Positions 1-11,665 of a stretch of 64,000 nt of DNA are shown piece by piece. A program made the translations under genes and the position numbers. The notes beneath the pieces are model-generated. The model searched no databases, was not told the origin of the DNA, and saw nothing but the letters and a program-made list of their open reading frames with translations. The DNA comes from Piper betle (lineage: Eukaryota > Streptophyta > Magnoliopsida > Piperales > Piperaceae), in assembly GCA_033002965.1 (NCBI GenBank), contig JAURVB010000052.1, positions 124,001 to 188,000 on the forward strand, in the 5' to 3' direction. Position 1 is the stretch's first letter, and each line of letters begins with the position of its first letter.

Positions 1-157
1 AATGTAATCACTCATAATTATATCATTTATGTGATAATGAAAAATCAAAAACTTACTATTAAGTGAATACGAATGGGTTATAAATGATATTAATTTATGA
101 GACACTAAGTTTCATATAGTAACACTTGGATCATATCTCGGAACGGGCAGGTCATTA
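1..157 (+). mobile_element. 3' end of a gypsy-type LTR (family D, copy D0)
   Basis: About the last 100 bases match the end of the full LTR at 1347-2596: both have a GAGACACT-A-TTTCATATAGTAA stretch, followed by a G-rich CGGGCAGGTC / GGGCGGGTC motif and a terminal TTATA / TTACA. The copy is cut by the window edge. With LTR D1 downstream in the same orientation, it is probably the 5' LTR of one heavily deleted element; that pairing is inference. Confidence 0.55.
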
Positions 158-1346
158 TAGGTGGTTTCATATAGCAACTTGGTTATGTGCTAGATGGTGG
201 GTTGGACTCTAGTCGATTGGCTAGGCTGCCGGTCACGGGCCAAAGAAGGTCGTGGGCTGGGTTAACAACGGGCCAAATGTAGGAATTTCGAGGACAAAAT
301 TTCTTAAGGTGGGTGGATTGTGAGATCCCTCAACTTAATCCCACATCTAATACCTACTGGGAGAAAATCTTGTTTATAAGTGAGAATGGACTATAGATCT
401 TTAACTTAGGTTAACCATTTTAAAGAAATGACTTAGGCCCATTACGTTGCACTTTGGGCTAGGTCGTTACATGGATTGCTTGAATTATCATGTTTTTAAT
501 TCTAAAGTAGGCTGATCACCAATTACTTAGATCATGAGGTTTAATTAGATTTCTAGAGAAATCAGTTAGGTTTGTCGTTGATGATTCATCATACGACTAG
601 TCCACATGGATGATTCATCATATGACTAGTCCATTGTCCGAAGGGTAAATTTCTTTTATATAAGCATGATCATTCTTTTTAGAATTAATTTTCATTGTTT
701 TTTATGGTAAGTAATTATTGGTGTGTCACTTATGTGTCATGATAGGTGCATGTGACACTTAACCAATGAGCGTATATGGGATGCCTATACAATCGGAGGT
801 GATATTTGGGTAGTATGGGTGGTATGGGTCACTTGTGTGATCTAAATTACAGTGTCATGGGGCAATTGTGCCCGACTTTAGCTATTTATATGAGTGACCA
901 AGCTTAAATCGAGAAAAAAATGCGCCGTTGAATTATAATCCGCTATGTGGCTAGATATGGGTTTATGAAAGTAAAGACACCAATCAAGTATAGAGAGTCA
1001 TTTAAAATGACTACTCAAATGTATAGAGGATCAATTTTTGAAGTGTCCTTGAACAATTTTGTCTTTAAGATGTAGTAGTGAAAAAGTAGATCAAATTAAC
1101 TCACGTGATCAACCTTCACAAAGTAAAAGCGGGGAAAAACTGTACATTGTAATTTTTCTAAAATGAACTTTTATAAGAAAATGTGAAGATATTTAAGCTA
1201 ACTGCTATAGAACTAGATACAAGTAAACCAACGCATAATGGAAGAAATACCTAAGATAGGATAAGGAAGAAGTTAGATGAATGAGTAATTTTTTTCTTAT
1301 AATCAGATTATATTTTCGAGGATGAAAATTCCCAAGATGGGGAGAT
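158..1346 (+). mobile_element. Remnant internal region of a gypsy-type element
   Basis: This lies between LTR D0 and LTR D1. No open reading frame of useful length survives. It ends in TTTTCGAGGATGAAAATTCC and then AAGATGGGGAGAT, which resembles the end of a plant Ty3/gypsy polyprotein followed by a polypurine tract, directly before the TG of the next LTR. A second tract of this kind (GAGGACAAAATTTCTTAAGG, then TGGGTGGAT) ends at 318 in front of a short LTR. A TGATTCATCATATGACTAGTCCA-like stretch is repeated near 580-630. Otherwise I see nothing recognisable. Confidence 0.45.
319..471 (+). mobile_element. Short (153-bp) TRIM-type LTR
   Basis: It begins TGTGAGATCCC and ends CTAGGTCGTTACA, with a polypurine tract immediately upstream. 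Its reverse complement matches the LTR units of the tandem array at 36077-36771: the TGTAA start, the TTCTTTAAAA-TGGTTAA core, AAGTTAAAGAT, GGTATTAGATGTGGGA, and a GATCTCACA end. The size fits terminal-repeat retrotransposons in miniature (TRIM). Only one LTR is visible here. Confidence 0.6.
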
Positions 1347-2596
1347 TGTAAAACCCAAAAAAAATAATTAAGCTATTTTACTTACAGTTTTGTAAATCTT
1401 AGAATGAACTATAAATAATATTTAATTAAATTTATTCTTAAGAATCAATATAATAAATTATCAATTATAACATTTAGAGTACCGGTACAATGGTATTTAT
1501 TGATGATTTTAAATAAGTTTTATTTATTTAAATTTTTGGGATTGGGAGTCGTGAGTGTAATTTGACACTCATTCGCTTTAACTGAATGGTCAATTTTTTT
1601 TTACTTTTCGTTATCACATAAATAGTTGTTATTTAATATAGTTATATGTTATTACGTTCTTTTGTATAAAAATTTAATGTAAAGACTTCTTGAATTTTAC
1701 ACATATTCTACTATATAAAGGAGGATTCTATTATATTAAATAAAACATCATTTTGATAGTTTGTGAGCACATTTGGCTCACAAAGGGAAGGCTTTAGCGA
1801 AGTTTTATTCATATTAGGATTGCGTGTCGTAGTTGCGGGTGCCTCATCAAATTTCCAGGTTTGTATAATTACTCGAAATGTTATATATCCCTATTTGGGA
1901 GTCGTAGTCAGCTTGAGCATACATTTGATCACCATGCGCCTAGCGCAATTAGGGTCAAACAATTGACTCAGTCCAACACGAGGCAGCACCCTTAATCTTC
2001 TTGAAAGATTAAATACCTGCCCCTATGTTGAAAGGGGTGACAGGGCGCAATGGCGCAAGATCATTATGTACTTGTGATACTGAAAGGGTGAGTCAATAGC
2101 AAATCTGTAACTACCGACCATAGGCCACGTAGTGTGTGCGCATACATGGGATTGTAACTAGATGGGGCAACCACCCCACTTGGCATAGTTAGAGCTCAGC
2201 GTAGGCTCATAATTACTAAAAAGTTTTATTAATAATGCTGTAGAATATATTAACTTGTTTCTTGTAATTATGTGACTTAGTGTTTTTTTACTAACGCGAA
2301 ACTACCTCCACAGGTGTTAGCATGGAAAGGATAAGTAGAATCAGGATAATTGGAGGACTCTATTATTAGACTTTTGAATTTTTTTCTTATTTGTTATTAT
2401 ATTTTTTGATTGTTTGCAAGGCAATCGAGTTTCTATTCGGTTCATGGGGCTTAGATTACTCTGAGCATTTGTTATATTAAATTTTATATCATGCGTTTAT
2501 TTAAAATCTTGAAAATTAATAAAAAATTAATTTTTGAGACACTTAATTTCATATAGTAATAATTGGCTCGTGTCTTAGAATGGGCGGGTCGTTACA
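1347..2596 (+). mobile_element. Gypsy-type 3' LTR (family D, copy D1), 1250 bp
   Basis: It starts TGTAAAACCC directly after a purine tract and ends GGGCGGGTCGTTACA. It carries a TATA-like box at 1712-1720. A block at about 1900-1990 (GACTCAGTCCAACACGAGGC and the sequence before it) recurs at 59630-59705 inside LTR D2, which supports a family assignment. The small open frames here are not conserved in D2 and are not coding. Confidence 0.7.
1712..1720 (+). promoter_or_regulatory. TATA box of LTR D1
   Basis: The motif is TATATAAAG, followed by a GAGG-containing leader, about 365 bases into the LTR. Its place in a TG...CA-bounded LTR with a purine tract on its left fits an LTR promoter reading to the right. 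Motif only. Confidence 0.45.
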
Positions 2597-3569
2597 CAAA
2601 CCCTCTTTGGCTACTGAACCCTTTACCAAATGAAGGTTTGCCGAAGTCTAATGCTTTATGACTTCTTACCAAGCCTAGGTCATCGGTTCATGAACCACTG
2701 GCAGAATGTCTGTCAAAAGTTGAACTTCTTTCTTCCTTTGCCTACACCTCACGCCCTTGGTTGTCGAAGTCCTAACAGAAGTATAACTGAAGTGTTCCAC
2801 ACTTCAACACTTCTCTTGATTCCTCAAACTTGATTTCATCATGTGATTGCTTTGTCTTCAAAGTTGCACTTAGAGAGTTTGAAGTTGTAGTTACATCAAA
2901 AGAATGTTCAACGATGAAAAATACTAATTTGTCATAAAAAATATCATTTCTTCAGAAGTAATTAAGCAAAGTAAAAATTGTATGCACTGTCCCTACTAAT
3001 ATATTAGATCTTACCCCAACAGGTAGTAGATATGATATTAACTAACTAATTAGGGGATCTTATACGTCAAGTCTAAAGAAGAAGGGTGGCACATGGAAAT
3101 GGGGCGAGGTGGAGTAGGGTGGGGATGGGGGTAGCAGTGGGGGAGGGATGGTGGGCGGAATGGGGGTGGCGGTGGTGGGGGGGTGGCTTGGGCGGCGAGG
3201 TGGGGAGAAGGGTAAGAGGTGGGCATGGTGGTACCTCGGTTCTCCTTGATGCAACCACCATGATATTTTTTAAGTTTGAATACAATAGAGACAGTTTAAC
3301 TATGATAATAAACCGTGATAGTTTTTTTCCATTTAACACTGTTTGATCATGGCAAAAAGTTGTAGCCAATTACTTTTTTAATATTTTTTGTTGTATACAC
3401 AATTTTATCATAAAAAATTCCTATTATAATAGCTCAACCAAATTCATGCAAACTAAAATAATGTATTTGATTCAGTTGAAGATCATAAGCACATCTATAC
3501 TAATATATTTGATCTTACCCAAATAGATTAAAAGTAAAACAAACAAATTAGTTGGCAGATCTTACAGCT
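2597..3569. other. Intergenic repeat-derived DNA with a G-rich block
   Basis: No gene is seen. Positions 3086-3215 are a strongly G-rich purine-biased block with many GGGG runs. Around it lie two degenerate copies of the TRIM LTR core, with the ACTAATATATTAGATCTTACC motif (spaced: ACTAATATATT, AGATCTTACC) near 2995-3015 and 3500-3520. Open frames on both strands across the G-rich block are low-complexity (Gly/Trp-rich or Pro/His-rich) and not credible proteins. Confidence 0.4.
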
Positions 3570-3919
3570 GTGAATTTTTTCTTTAAAATAATGATTATTT
3601 TGCCACCATTTGCTGTATAAATAGACCATATATTTTTTGTGTTTGCAACGGTTTTTGCATGACAAACTTTTGCACCTTTTTTAAATTTTTTGTAAAATTT
3701 TATTAAGTTTGACATGTTATTGTACATTATTTCTATGACTACATTTTGACACCACCATTTGGATGGTAATACCGTGACTAAATTTTTACACAATCATTTG
3801 CCACTGTATTCCATAACTAAACCTCCCCGTATGAAAGTTTGGTGGCAAATCTCATGACAAATTTGTCACGTAAAGTAATTGTGACAAATTTTCATAACAA
3901 GTCGATTTTTCTTCTAGTG
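3570..3919. mobile_element. Terminal fragment of a CACTA-like DNA transposon
   Basis: Read on the minus strand from 3919, the sequence begins CACTAGAAGAAAAATCGAC, close to the CACTACAAGAAAA terminus usual for plant CACTA (En/Spm) elements. It is followed by subterminal repeats around GTGACAAATTTGTCA-like palindromes at 3850-3890. I did not find the opposite terminus or a transposase, so this is one end of a truncated or non-autonomous copy. Confidence 0.5.
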
Positions 3920-5627
3920 TAGCAAATGCTATTAGCATATTAATTTTTTTCGTTTAGCTACATTAATATTTCAAAAAAGTTATATATTTATCACTTTTAA
4001 GGGCCAAAATGAGCTATATATAATAATTTTATATAATTTTTATTTATTAAATTAAAAAATTATATAAATGACTTCAACATACTAAAAGTCAACTCGGATC
4101 AGTTGACTCCACACAAAGCGTGCAAATCGTAATTTTTAAATTTTCACTAGACATCAATGGCTATTTGGGTGGATGTTTGTCATCGGTGATGGATGTTATT
4201 TTCGGAGCCAATGATAAACATCAATCACAAGCATTAAACGTCCACCCAAACAGTCGTTTTCAGCACCAAATATGGGGACAACAAGCTGATGACATGTGGC
4301 CTGCGTCGGTTGATCATAGTTTGAAAGTTCGATGCTCAGACTCCGACTCCACGTCGCCAAGGAGCGGAGTCGATTTGGAGTCCCTCCGATCTTGCTCGAG
4401 TCATTAAATTATTTTTTACATTAAATGAAAAGTATTATATAAAGTTACTATATATTATTTTTTTTGTTCTTCAAATTAATAAATATATGATTTATATTTT
4501 TTTAATATATTTAATTATTTAAATTTAAGAAATAAAATATTTTGATAACTTTTATAATTATTTAACTTCAGGAGTCCACCGTAAAATCTGTCATCACGGA
4601 GACACTATCGAGTTTGACTCGGGTAGGCATAAAATCAAGTGAAATGGGGAATTTCATTAGTCAAAAATGAAAATAGTTTTAAAACTTCATAAACAATTTT
4701 ATAATAGTCACCGTGTATGCTAGTCAAAAATGAAAATGGTTTTAAAACTTCATAAACAATTTTATAATAGTCACCGTGTATGCAAGATGGCGGCCCAATG
4801 TTGGGCATCCCTAAAAATCATTTGTCAAACAATCCCATAACTGAAGTCAACGAGCATGGATAGGAACTATACCGATCATACATTTCTCAAGCCAACAATA
4901 TTGTAAGCGGTAGAGTCCGTACGTGTAGTATCGACAATATATCTTTTCAGTTTTATGCAAACTAAGAGCTGGTTGCAAGTTCGTAACATCCATTCCGGCG
5001 AGAGGAGCTGGATGACAGCTTAACTTCTAGTCCCAGCTACACAAGATCAGGGGTTGCGTCAAGGGAGAGATAGGAGGATGTCCCCACGTCAGTAATTAGC
5101 TGTTAATTCGTTAAGGGCAACGATATCTCCCATGCCCGCACACATCGACGACCTCGATTGCCATTCTAAGCTGCTTATAAGCCTTCGGCAGCTATGGATC
5201 AGTTGATCACGGTCGTGGTGTTAATTTGCTGTTACAAAGAAAGAATTTTCTTATATTGATTTTGATGTTTGTTAGTCTTGGAATATGGAAATTGATTGGA
5301 ATAATATAACCCTCCACAATATTTTGAGTGGGGTTATATATCACGCACATGAGTGTGTATACTGTACACGCAACTATATACAACAAGGCACCAAATGAAA
5401 ATTAATGTCGTAGTTAGACTAGAAAGTTAAATACTGATCTATTTATGTATTGTTTTAATAAGTTTAATTTCATTTAGCTTGTTTAGTCTGTTGCGTACCA
5501 TGTTTGTTGCGGTATGATCATGGGAACTGTCTAGTTGAGATCCGTTTTCTTAGTTTTTATCTCCGTTTATGTATATATGTTATGTTCTGAGGCCTTCCTT
5601 TGATCAGAAATACCATTATTCCTTCAG
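3920..5627. other. Intergenic region upstream of the XTH gene
   Basis: No coding region is supported. The stretch holds AT-rich DNA, a 63-bp tandem duplication (4658-4783) and the presumed promoter of the XTH gene. A weak TATATATG motif lies near 5572, about 55 bases before the XTH start codon. The 95-codon open frame at 4120-4407 shows no recognisable domain. Confidence 0.4.
4658..4783. repeat. 63-bp perfect-looking tandem duplication
   Basis: Two adjacent 63-bp units, 4658-4720 and 4721-4783, both begin TAGTCAAAAATGAAAAT and end CACCGTGTATGC. I see one difference (A/G in the middle of AAAATAGTTTT / AAAATGGTTTT). The near identity points to a recent local duplication. Confidence 0.85.
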
Positions 5628-7199
5628 ATGGCAGCTCCTCCTAGAGATTTGCTACTGGCAGTAGGTTTGCTGGTTCTTGTTCATCAAGTTCATGGAAGGA
5701 GTGGCAAGTTTATAAACAAACAAGATACTTTCGATCAAAACTATGTTATTACATGGGTACCATGTCTTGTTATTGGACGGAGGAATAGAAATTCAGCTTT
5801 CCATGGACAAATCATCTGGTACGTACTTGATCTCTCCTTTCTTACCCATCTCCCATCTATATAAATGACATTAAAATTTTAAATGATCAACTTACTAAAA
5901 TTAGTTTACATATGATACTTTTTTGAAAAAATCAATACTTTTATAATGTTGTTTGGGTTGAAATTAATCGTGATTACTTATGTCAGCCACCCATCTGCTC
6001 TTTAATTAATAAAAAAAATTCCATTTTTCCCCCTATCTATTGAGATAAGAAAATTGGGGGAAATGTTTTTTTCATTAGAGAGCATACGATGGGTAGGCAA
6101 CGTATGGAAATCATGATTATTCTGTATTTTTTTTAATCATACTTAATTTTTATATAAAATAATTAATTTAACAATACTTTTTTATAGCAAATATATTAAA
6201 TATACTACTTTGACAAGGTTGACTATTTGAAAATTTTTGTCATTTATACTAATTATTTTACGCCAACCAAACAAACCTAAACATTAAATGTATCAAAGTT
6301 GCCAACCTTAAGAAGGTATGCATGTTGATCAGTGAACTTGATCTTTTCTTAACCTATATATGAATTCCTCCATTTCTTATTCCCCACGGCGTACCCTTAA
6401 CCAGCTACATGACTGTTAGCAGAATTAGCTAGCTTTACATACAGGTTTCCTTTCATGCTTGATATAAAGATATATTTCATTGTTCTAATTTGTGAATTGA
6501 TTTTGTGCACGTGCACATAGAACTGGTGGTTTTTCTATAGTAATGGAAGATGAATTGAACGGTTTTCTTTGATTAATCAATGGGGCTAAAAAGACCCTAT
6601 AAAATTGAGATTGGTGACTCACATATCTTTTTTGATGAACATTATGATCAACATATATTTAGGATCTGGGTTTGCCTCAAAGTTGAACTATGGATCCGGA
6701 TATTTTCAACAGAAGATTAAGTTACCCGACAGGATCAATACAGCAGGAGTTGTTGCAGCATATTACGTATGTTTGATTCTTATTTCGGCCCTTTGCAACG
6801 TATATTGCTTTCGCGTTAGAAGAAAAAACATGCTTTGCTAATTCTATCAGGAAATCGCTTCCTGATTTCGTGGCTCCATGATTAATCTTGACTATGGTAA
6901 AATTTTTCGGTGGTCCGTCGTAGCTGTCGTCCAATGGTGAAAAGCATCTCGAGCTAGACTTCGAGTTTTTAGGCAACATACAAGGGAAGCCATGGACGCT
7001 TCAACTGAACGTCTTCGCCAACGGTGTTGGAAATAAAGAGCAAAGGCCTCATCTGTGGTTCGACCCAGCCAAAGATTCCCATTCTTACGAAATTCTCTGG
7101 AATCCATACCAGATAGTGTAAGAAGAACCAACCATTTCTGACAAACATGTAATTTATATCTATATATCCTATAAAGAAAATAGACTATAAATAGTTAAT

Positions 7200-7860
7200 T
7201 TTAACCACTGAGCGTAAATAGAATCTAATAGCCCAAGTAATCCCTTTAAAAAGCAAACTTAAGTTAAATTTGTAAGCACCCACACTAAAATTATGGATTT
7301 TACTCAGGTGTATTAAATCTAGGATAAAATTGATGAGATCTTCCAATTTATCTACTTTTAAGAAATTTTATTTTTGAAATTCTTTTTCCTCGGCCCGTTG
7401 ACTTAGCTTGTGTCATGTATAGCCTACCATGCAACACGGTCATGAATTTACTTTGATATCATTTATAACAAGCCAACCTAAATACAATTTGATAGGTTAA
7501 GTCATTGTTTTAAAACTAGTTAAGTAAAGTTAAATATCATAAATACATTTCTATTAATATAGTGAATCTTACCCTATTAAGTATTTTATATGGGACTATT
7601 TTTGTGGGACATTAAAATCCACCTATCTTTTAAAATTTTTGTCATCAAAATTTCTTTGTCAACCCCATGGGCCTAATCCACTCTATCCCATCATTTAATA
7701 CAACCTAAACTAAATGTAAACTAATGGGCATAAATTATTTCTTCATAGTACTTAACTCAAGTTAAAGATTTATAGGCACTTTAAAAACTTCGGACCCCCA
7801 ACTTAACATGGACATCTATAGAGTGGAGTTGACATGAATGACGATGGAGTCTTGCTTAAC
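7200..7860 (-). mobile_element. Degenerate tandem TRIM array in XTH intron 3
   Basis: Three diverged TRIM LTR-like units are visible, near 7205-7355, 7466-7611 and 7710-7860, separated by internal-like stretches of about 100 bp. On the minus strand, an LTR end at 7466 is followed by AATGATATCAAAG, a decayed form of the TGGTATCA primer-binding site. Each unit keeps the TAATATAGTGAATCTTACCC-like core. Unit borders are approximate. Confidence 0.5.
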
Positions 7861-7881
7861 TTCTGCACTAATTAATAAAAC

Positions 7882-8639
7882 CATAGTTGCAAAAATTGGA
7901 ATCGGTTTTCGAGGGAGTCAGTGAATCGGATCAAATCGGCCAAGAATCGGTTCAATTGAATTAGTCTAAATCGATCATATACAAAAATTTCAACTTACTT
8001 AAAATTAGTGGGTCATTAGTTATAGAAATTATCATTTTTATGTTATAATGTTTATTATATTTTGTGATATTTTTCAATAATTTTTTGTATTTTTTAAATT
8101 ATTTGGAGTTAGTTATTATTTTTAACTCGAGTCGAAGTCAAGTCAACTTTTAATTACGAGAATGCCACCGTTATTTCATCCTCCCTTCTCTCTCCCTGAT
8201 CCCGCTCATCTTCCCTCCCCCGATCCCGCCACCGCCACCCTCACTGCCCTATCGCTCTCACCCCCCCCCCCTCGCCCCTGCCCATCCCCATCGCCCCATC
8301 ACCACCCTCGCTGCCCTGTCGACCAGTTCCTGTCATGCCCGTTGCCCCCGCCACTCGCCCGCCCTCGCCGCCCTCGCCTAGTCCCTTGTTGCCCCGTCGC
8401 CGCCCTCGGCGCCCATCCTTCCCCTGCCCATCCCCAGTCGCCGTTGCCCCTAGCCCCCTCCCGGTCGCCTGTCACCTCCCTCACCGCCTCCCGGCCACCA
8501 TCTAGAATTGGCCGATTTGAGCCGATTCACGGACCAATTCTGGCTGAAGACCAATTTTTATATTTTTTGACACGGATTGTCACCAATCAAATTTAAATCG
8601 GCATATTCCGAGTAGAATCGGCCAATTTTGGCAACCCAG
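7882..8639. mobile_element. Non-autonomous hAT-like element, copy 1 (758 bp)
   Basis: It is flanked by a perfect 8-bp target duplication AATAAAAC (7874-7881 and 8640-8647). The 5' terminus CATAGTTGCAAAAATTGG pairs with the reverse complement of the 3' end, CTGGGTTGCCAAAATTGG. Inside come AATCGG-rich arms, an AT-rich segment with ACTCGAGTCGAAGTCAAGTC, then a C-rich block at 8160-8510. No transposase is present. The 8-bp duplication is the hallmark of hAT insertion; the superfamily call rests on that and on the terminal inverted repeats. Confidence 0.8.
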
Positions 8640-9830
8640 AATAAAACTAATGAAAATAATCAACATAAAAAACCATCAAGTTTGTTCATATTCAAAGTCA
8701 ATTTAATAATAAAAGTGGTTACTAAGAAGGCAAAAGTCAATAACTTGGTCCGATGGTGCTCAAGTCTTAAACCTACCAAGGCATCGCATGATGAATTCCC
8801 TATCAAACACTACCTCGTTTGCTGAAAATAATAAAAACCAACCAAAGTTGCAAGTTGACTTGAAGTTAACCAAGTTTAGTTAAAACTCCAAGTTAACTTG
8901 CTGGGGCAAATCTTGAGTCTTGACAACATAGAATCTTTACTAAAATTTGACTCTGCTGCGGCTCTTTACTTGAGTTTTAAACAGCTAACTTAGCGAGTTT
9001 GTTGTCATAAACAAATTTCCAAAATATGATTGGATGTGATACTAATTTTGTGAGATTTTGCAATGCACCTAAAAAATTTACTTGAGTTTGACTCTGACAG
9101 CGTATTGAGTAGAGTTAAATCGACAAGTGTGCTGAGTGAAAGACGAGTTTTTAAATATTCTATTAGATGTAATATTAATTTTACAAGATTTTATAATATA
9201 CCTAGAAATTTGTTTTCCAAATTACTTTCCTTTGACCGTAGGCCTTGCCAACACTGATGGTGTCTAAAACCTACCAAGGCATCACACGTTTGAATGCCCT
9301 CTCCAACACTACTATGTTTTGCAAAATTAAAAACTGACCTAACTCACAAAGCTAGATCGGAGGTAACCGAGTTTGGTTAAAACTCCAACTTAACTTGCCC
9401 AGTCATAACTTGAGTCATGACAAAATGAAGTCTTTTCTCAGTTTGACTCTACAACTTATCAAAGCAAGTTGAGTCCCAAGAGTTTGCTGAGTTAAAAATG
9501 AGTTTTAAAAATATAATTAGATGTGAGATTATAATGTACCCACTTTTAAGAAATTTGACTTCCAAATTTTTTCTTTGACCTATGGGCCTTGCATGTGTTC
9601 TATGTAATCTACCATCCAATATAGTTTCCTGTTTGTTGTGCTTCTATTTCTAACAACTTGGCTCAAATATAATCTTATAGCCTAAATCAATACCCCAAAA
9701 GTGATTAATTGGAGTTGAAGATCAAAAGAACATCCTTACTAATATAGTAAATTTCACTTTAATAAGTATTAGATATAAAAAATAGTCTTTGTAGTATGAT
9801 CTTGCGTTAATCGTACAACCATAATCAACG
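8640..9830. repeat. Degenerate tandem repeat units, TRIM-related, in XTH intron 3
   Basis: Blocks recur with variable spacing. CTACCAAGGCATC, followed by an ACACTAC-type tail, occurs at about 8775 and 9272. A TTAACTTGC block occurs near 8893 and 9390. An AGATGTAATATTAATTTTA-like / AGATGTGAGATTATAATGTA-like block occurs near 9030, 9165 and 9510. The last part (9650-9816) resembles a TRIM LTR, with the core TTGGAGTTGAAGATCAAAAG. No protein is encoded. Confidence 0.45.
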
Positions 9831-10793
9831 ACAATGTATTGATATGGATGGGAGCTTGCCCGACACTTTAATGGGAGGTTGAAAAATCTTCTTAATAAGT
9901 AAATACTAGTTACCCATAATAATCCTCTTTATCCATAATCTTAATTTTTAATATAAACTTTTCCAGATAATAATGTTTTCTCATTCTATATGTATAAATC
10001 AATCATCCAAAAAAACCTACCTAATTTAATATTTTTATTATTTTTAATATATTTAAAGAAGTTTTTAAGTATAATCTCCATGATGTTAAAAATCTCTAAC
10101 TAATTTTAATGCATATTTGGTGGTCCTATAAATACTCACTTAATTTAATACTATATTTTTAATTAATGTTAGAGAAATCTTCAGGTATAATTTTATCCAA
10201 ATTAAAAATCTCCATTATATCAACTGGTCAATATATTATGCCATGTGCCACCCATCATAAAAACAAATTCAGTCGATTTGAGAGATAAATTATAATTAAA
10301 TAAATAAATAGACAATACAAGTCTTTTTATTTTAATATATTTTGATTAGTTGAATGTCTTACTTTTTATCAAAGCACAATTTTAACTAAGTCATATGCAC
10401 TCGTCAATAATTAATCGTAGGTCCTTTGTGGACGAGGTGCCGATAAGAGATTTCAAGAACAAAACAAATAATGGAGTTACTCACCCGTTGCGTGCGATGC
10501 AAATAATAGCCAGCTTGTGGGACGGGTCGAACTAGGCAACCGACGGGGTGAAGACCAAGGTCGATTGGTCGTATGCGCCATTCAAAGCCGGTTTTGAAGG
10601 GTTCGGCGTGGATGGGTGCCCTGGGAGCGAGAGCAGTCCGTGTTCGTCGCCTGACTTATGGTGGAACGATGCCAATCACATGAAACTGAGCCCGCAGAAA
10701 GAAGAAGTTTCTAAGAAAGCTACAGCCTACATAAGCTACGATTATTGCAGTGATCGCCGCAGGTATCCGACACCTCCACTACTGTGTCCCCAG

Positions 10794-11665
10794 CCATGAT
10801 GCACGAATCGGCATCGCGCCGATCCGATTTCGGGGCCGACTCGGTCGGCCCCGAATTGGCCTCGGAATCGGCCGAGTTCGGCCGATTCCGACCGATTTAA
10901 CTCGAATCGGAATCGGCCGATTTAAATCGGAATCGGTTTTTTATGAAATTACTAAAATACCCTAGGTATGATTTTTATTAAATTATTTAAGCATGGGTGA
11001 AATGGTAATTTAGATTTTAAAAACCTAAAATCAAACCCGTTCCCCCCACGCTGCCGCCGCTCTTCCGCTCGCCGCCGCCCCGTTTCCGCCCTTCGCCGTG
11101 CTCCCAGACTCCGGGCTCGCCGCCAACCGGGCTACCGACCTCACCGCCGACCTCGCAACGTCGCCACCGACGTGTGGCCGGACCGAATCGGGCTGTGATG
11201 CACGAATCGCCACCGACTCGCACCGGCTGCGGGCCGCCTCGCCGCCGGCTGCGGGCCGCCGACTGTTCGTCTGACCGGGCTGCCGACATCCTCCGATATC
11301 GCCGCCGACCGGGCCGGCGGCGGCGGCGGGGGGGGGGGGTTAAAGAGTGACATTCTCGTAATTAAAAGTTGACTCGAGTCTAACTCGAGTCAAAATTAAT
11401 AATTAATTCTAAATAATTTAAAAAAATCTTAAAAAATATTTAAAAATATCAGAAACTATAATACACAGAATAATATCAAAATAACATCAATACCCAATTT
11501 TAATATATGTATATTATAAATTGTCAAATTATTATATATGACCGATTAAATTAATTTGGACCGATTCAACTGAACCGATTTTTGACCAATTCAGACTGAT
11601 TCCGATTCTGATTCCGACTCCCTGGAAAACCGATTCCGATTCCGATTCCGATTCATGCAACCATG
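10794..11665. mobile_element. Non-autonomous hAT-like element, copy 2 (872 bp), at the XTH stop codon
   Basis: A perfect 8-bp target duplication GTCCCCAG flanks it (10786-10793 and 11666-11673). Termini are CCATGATGCACGAATCGG and, as reverse complement of the right end, CATGGTTGCATGAATCGG. It has a GC-rich core (11035-11330), then the AT-rich module in reverse orientation relative to copy 1, and repeated CCGATT motifs at the right end. Removing the insert gives CAG followed directly by TGA, so it landed between the last XTH codon and its original stop. Confidence 0.85.

Larger units (their letters stand above)
7118..10420 (+). other. XTH intron 3, enlarged by transposable elements
   Basis: The donor is GTAAGA, directly after the codons for NPYQI and part of the next Val. 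The acceptor is TTAATCGTAG, before the codons for SFVDEVPIR. The intron is 3303 bp, far longer than introns 1 (844 bp) and 2 (157 bp). It contains a TRIM-like array (about 7200-7860), the hAT-like copy 1 (7882-8639) and degenerate repeat units (about 8640-9830). Confidence 0.75.
5628..10799 (+). pseudogene. Xyloglucan endotransglucosylase/hydrolase (XTH, GH16), frameshifted and with a nonsense codon
   Basis: XTH enzymes cut and religate xyloglucan in the cell wall. I place four exons: 5628-5818, 6663-6766, 6924-7117 and 10421-10799, all with GT-AG borders. Exon 1 encodes a hydrophobic signal peptide (about residues 8-23), then FDQNYVITW. Exon 2 gives SGFASKLNYGSGYFQQKI. Exon 3 holds the catalytic site as [10 protein letters not shown]; the family usually has HDEIDFEFLG, so both catalytic Glu remain. 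Exon 4 carries the XTH C-terminal domain, with VDWSYAPF, WW, YDYCSD and RRYP. The length, about 290 residues, is normal. Two lesions are seen. After ACATGG at about 5757 the frame jumps: the expected HVLLLDGG and IQLSMDKSSG lie in another frame, as if two bases were lost. In exon 4, TAG at 10533-10535 replaces the Trp of SLWDGSNWATDG. A hAT-like element begins at 10794 and supplies the present stop. Family assignment is firm; loss of function is inferred. Confidence 0.88.

Noticed and set aside
8162..8596. 144-codon Pro-rich frame in hAT-like copy 1
   Set aside because: C-rich low-complexity core of the element. The other copies do not keep the frame, and it shows no transposase motif.
10548..10799. 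Independent small gene in the open frame downstream of the TAG
   Set aside because: The residues continue the XTH C-terminal domain without a break; it is exon 4 after a nonsense codon.
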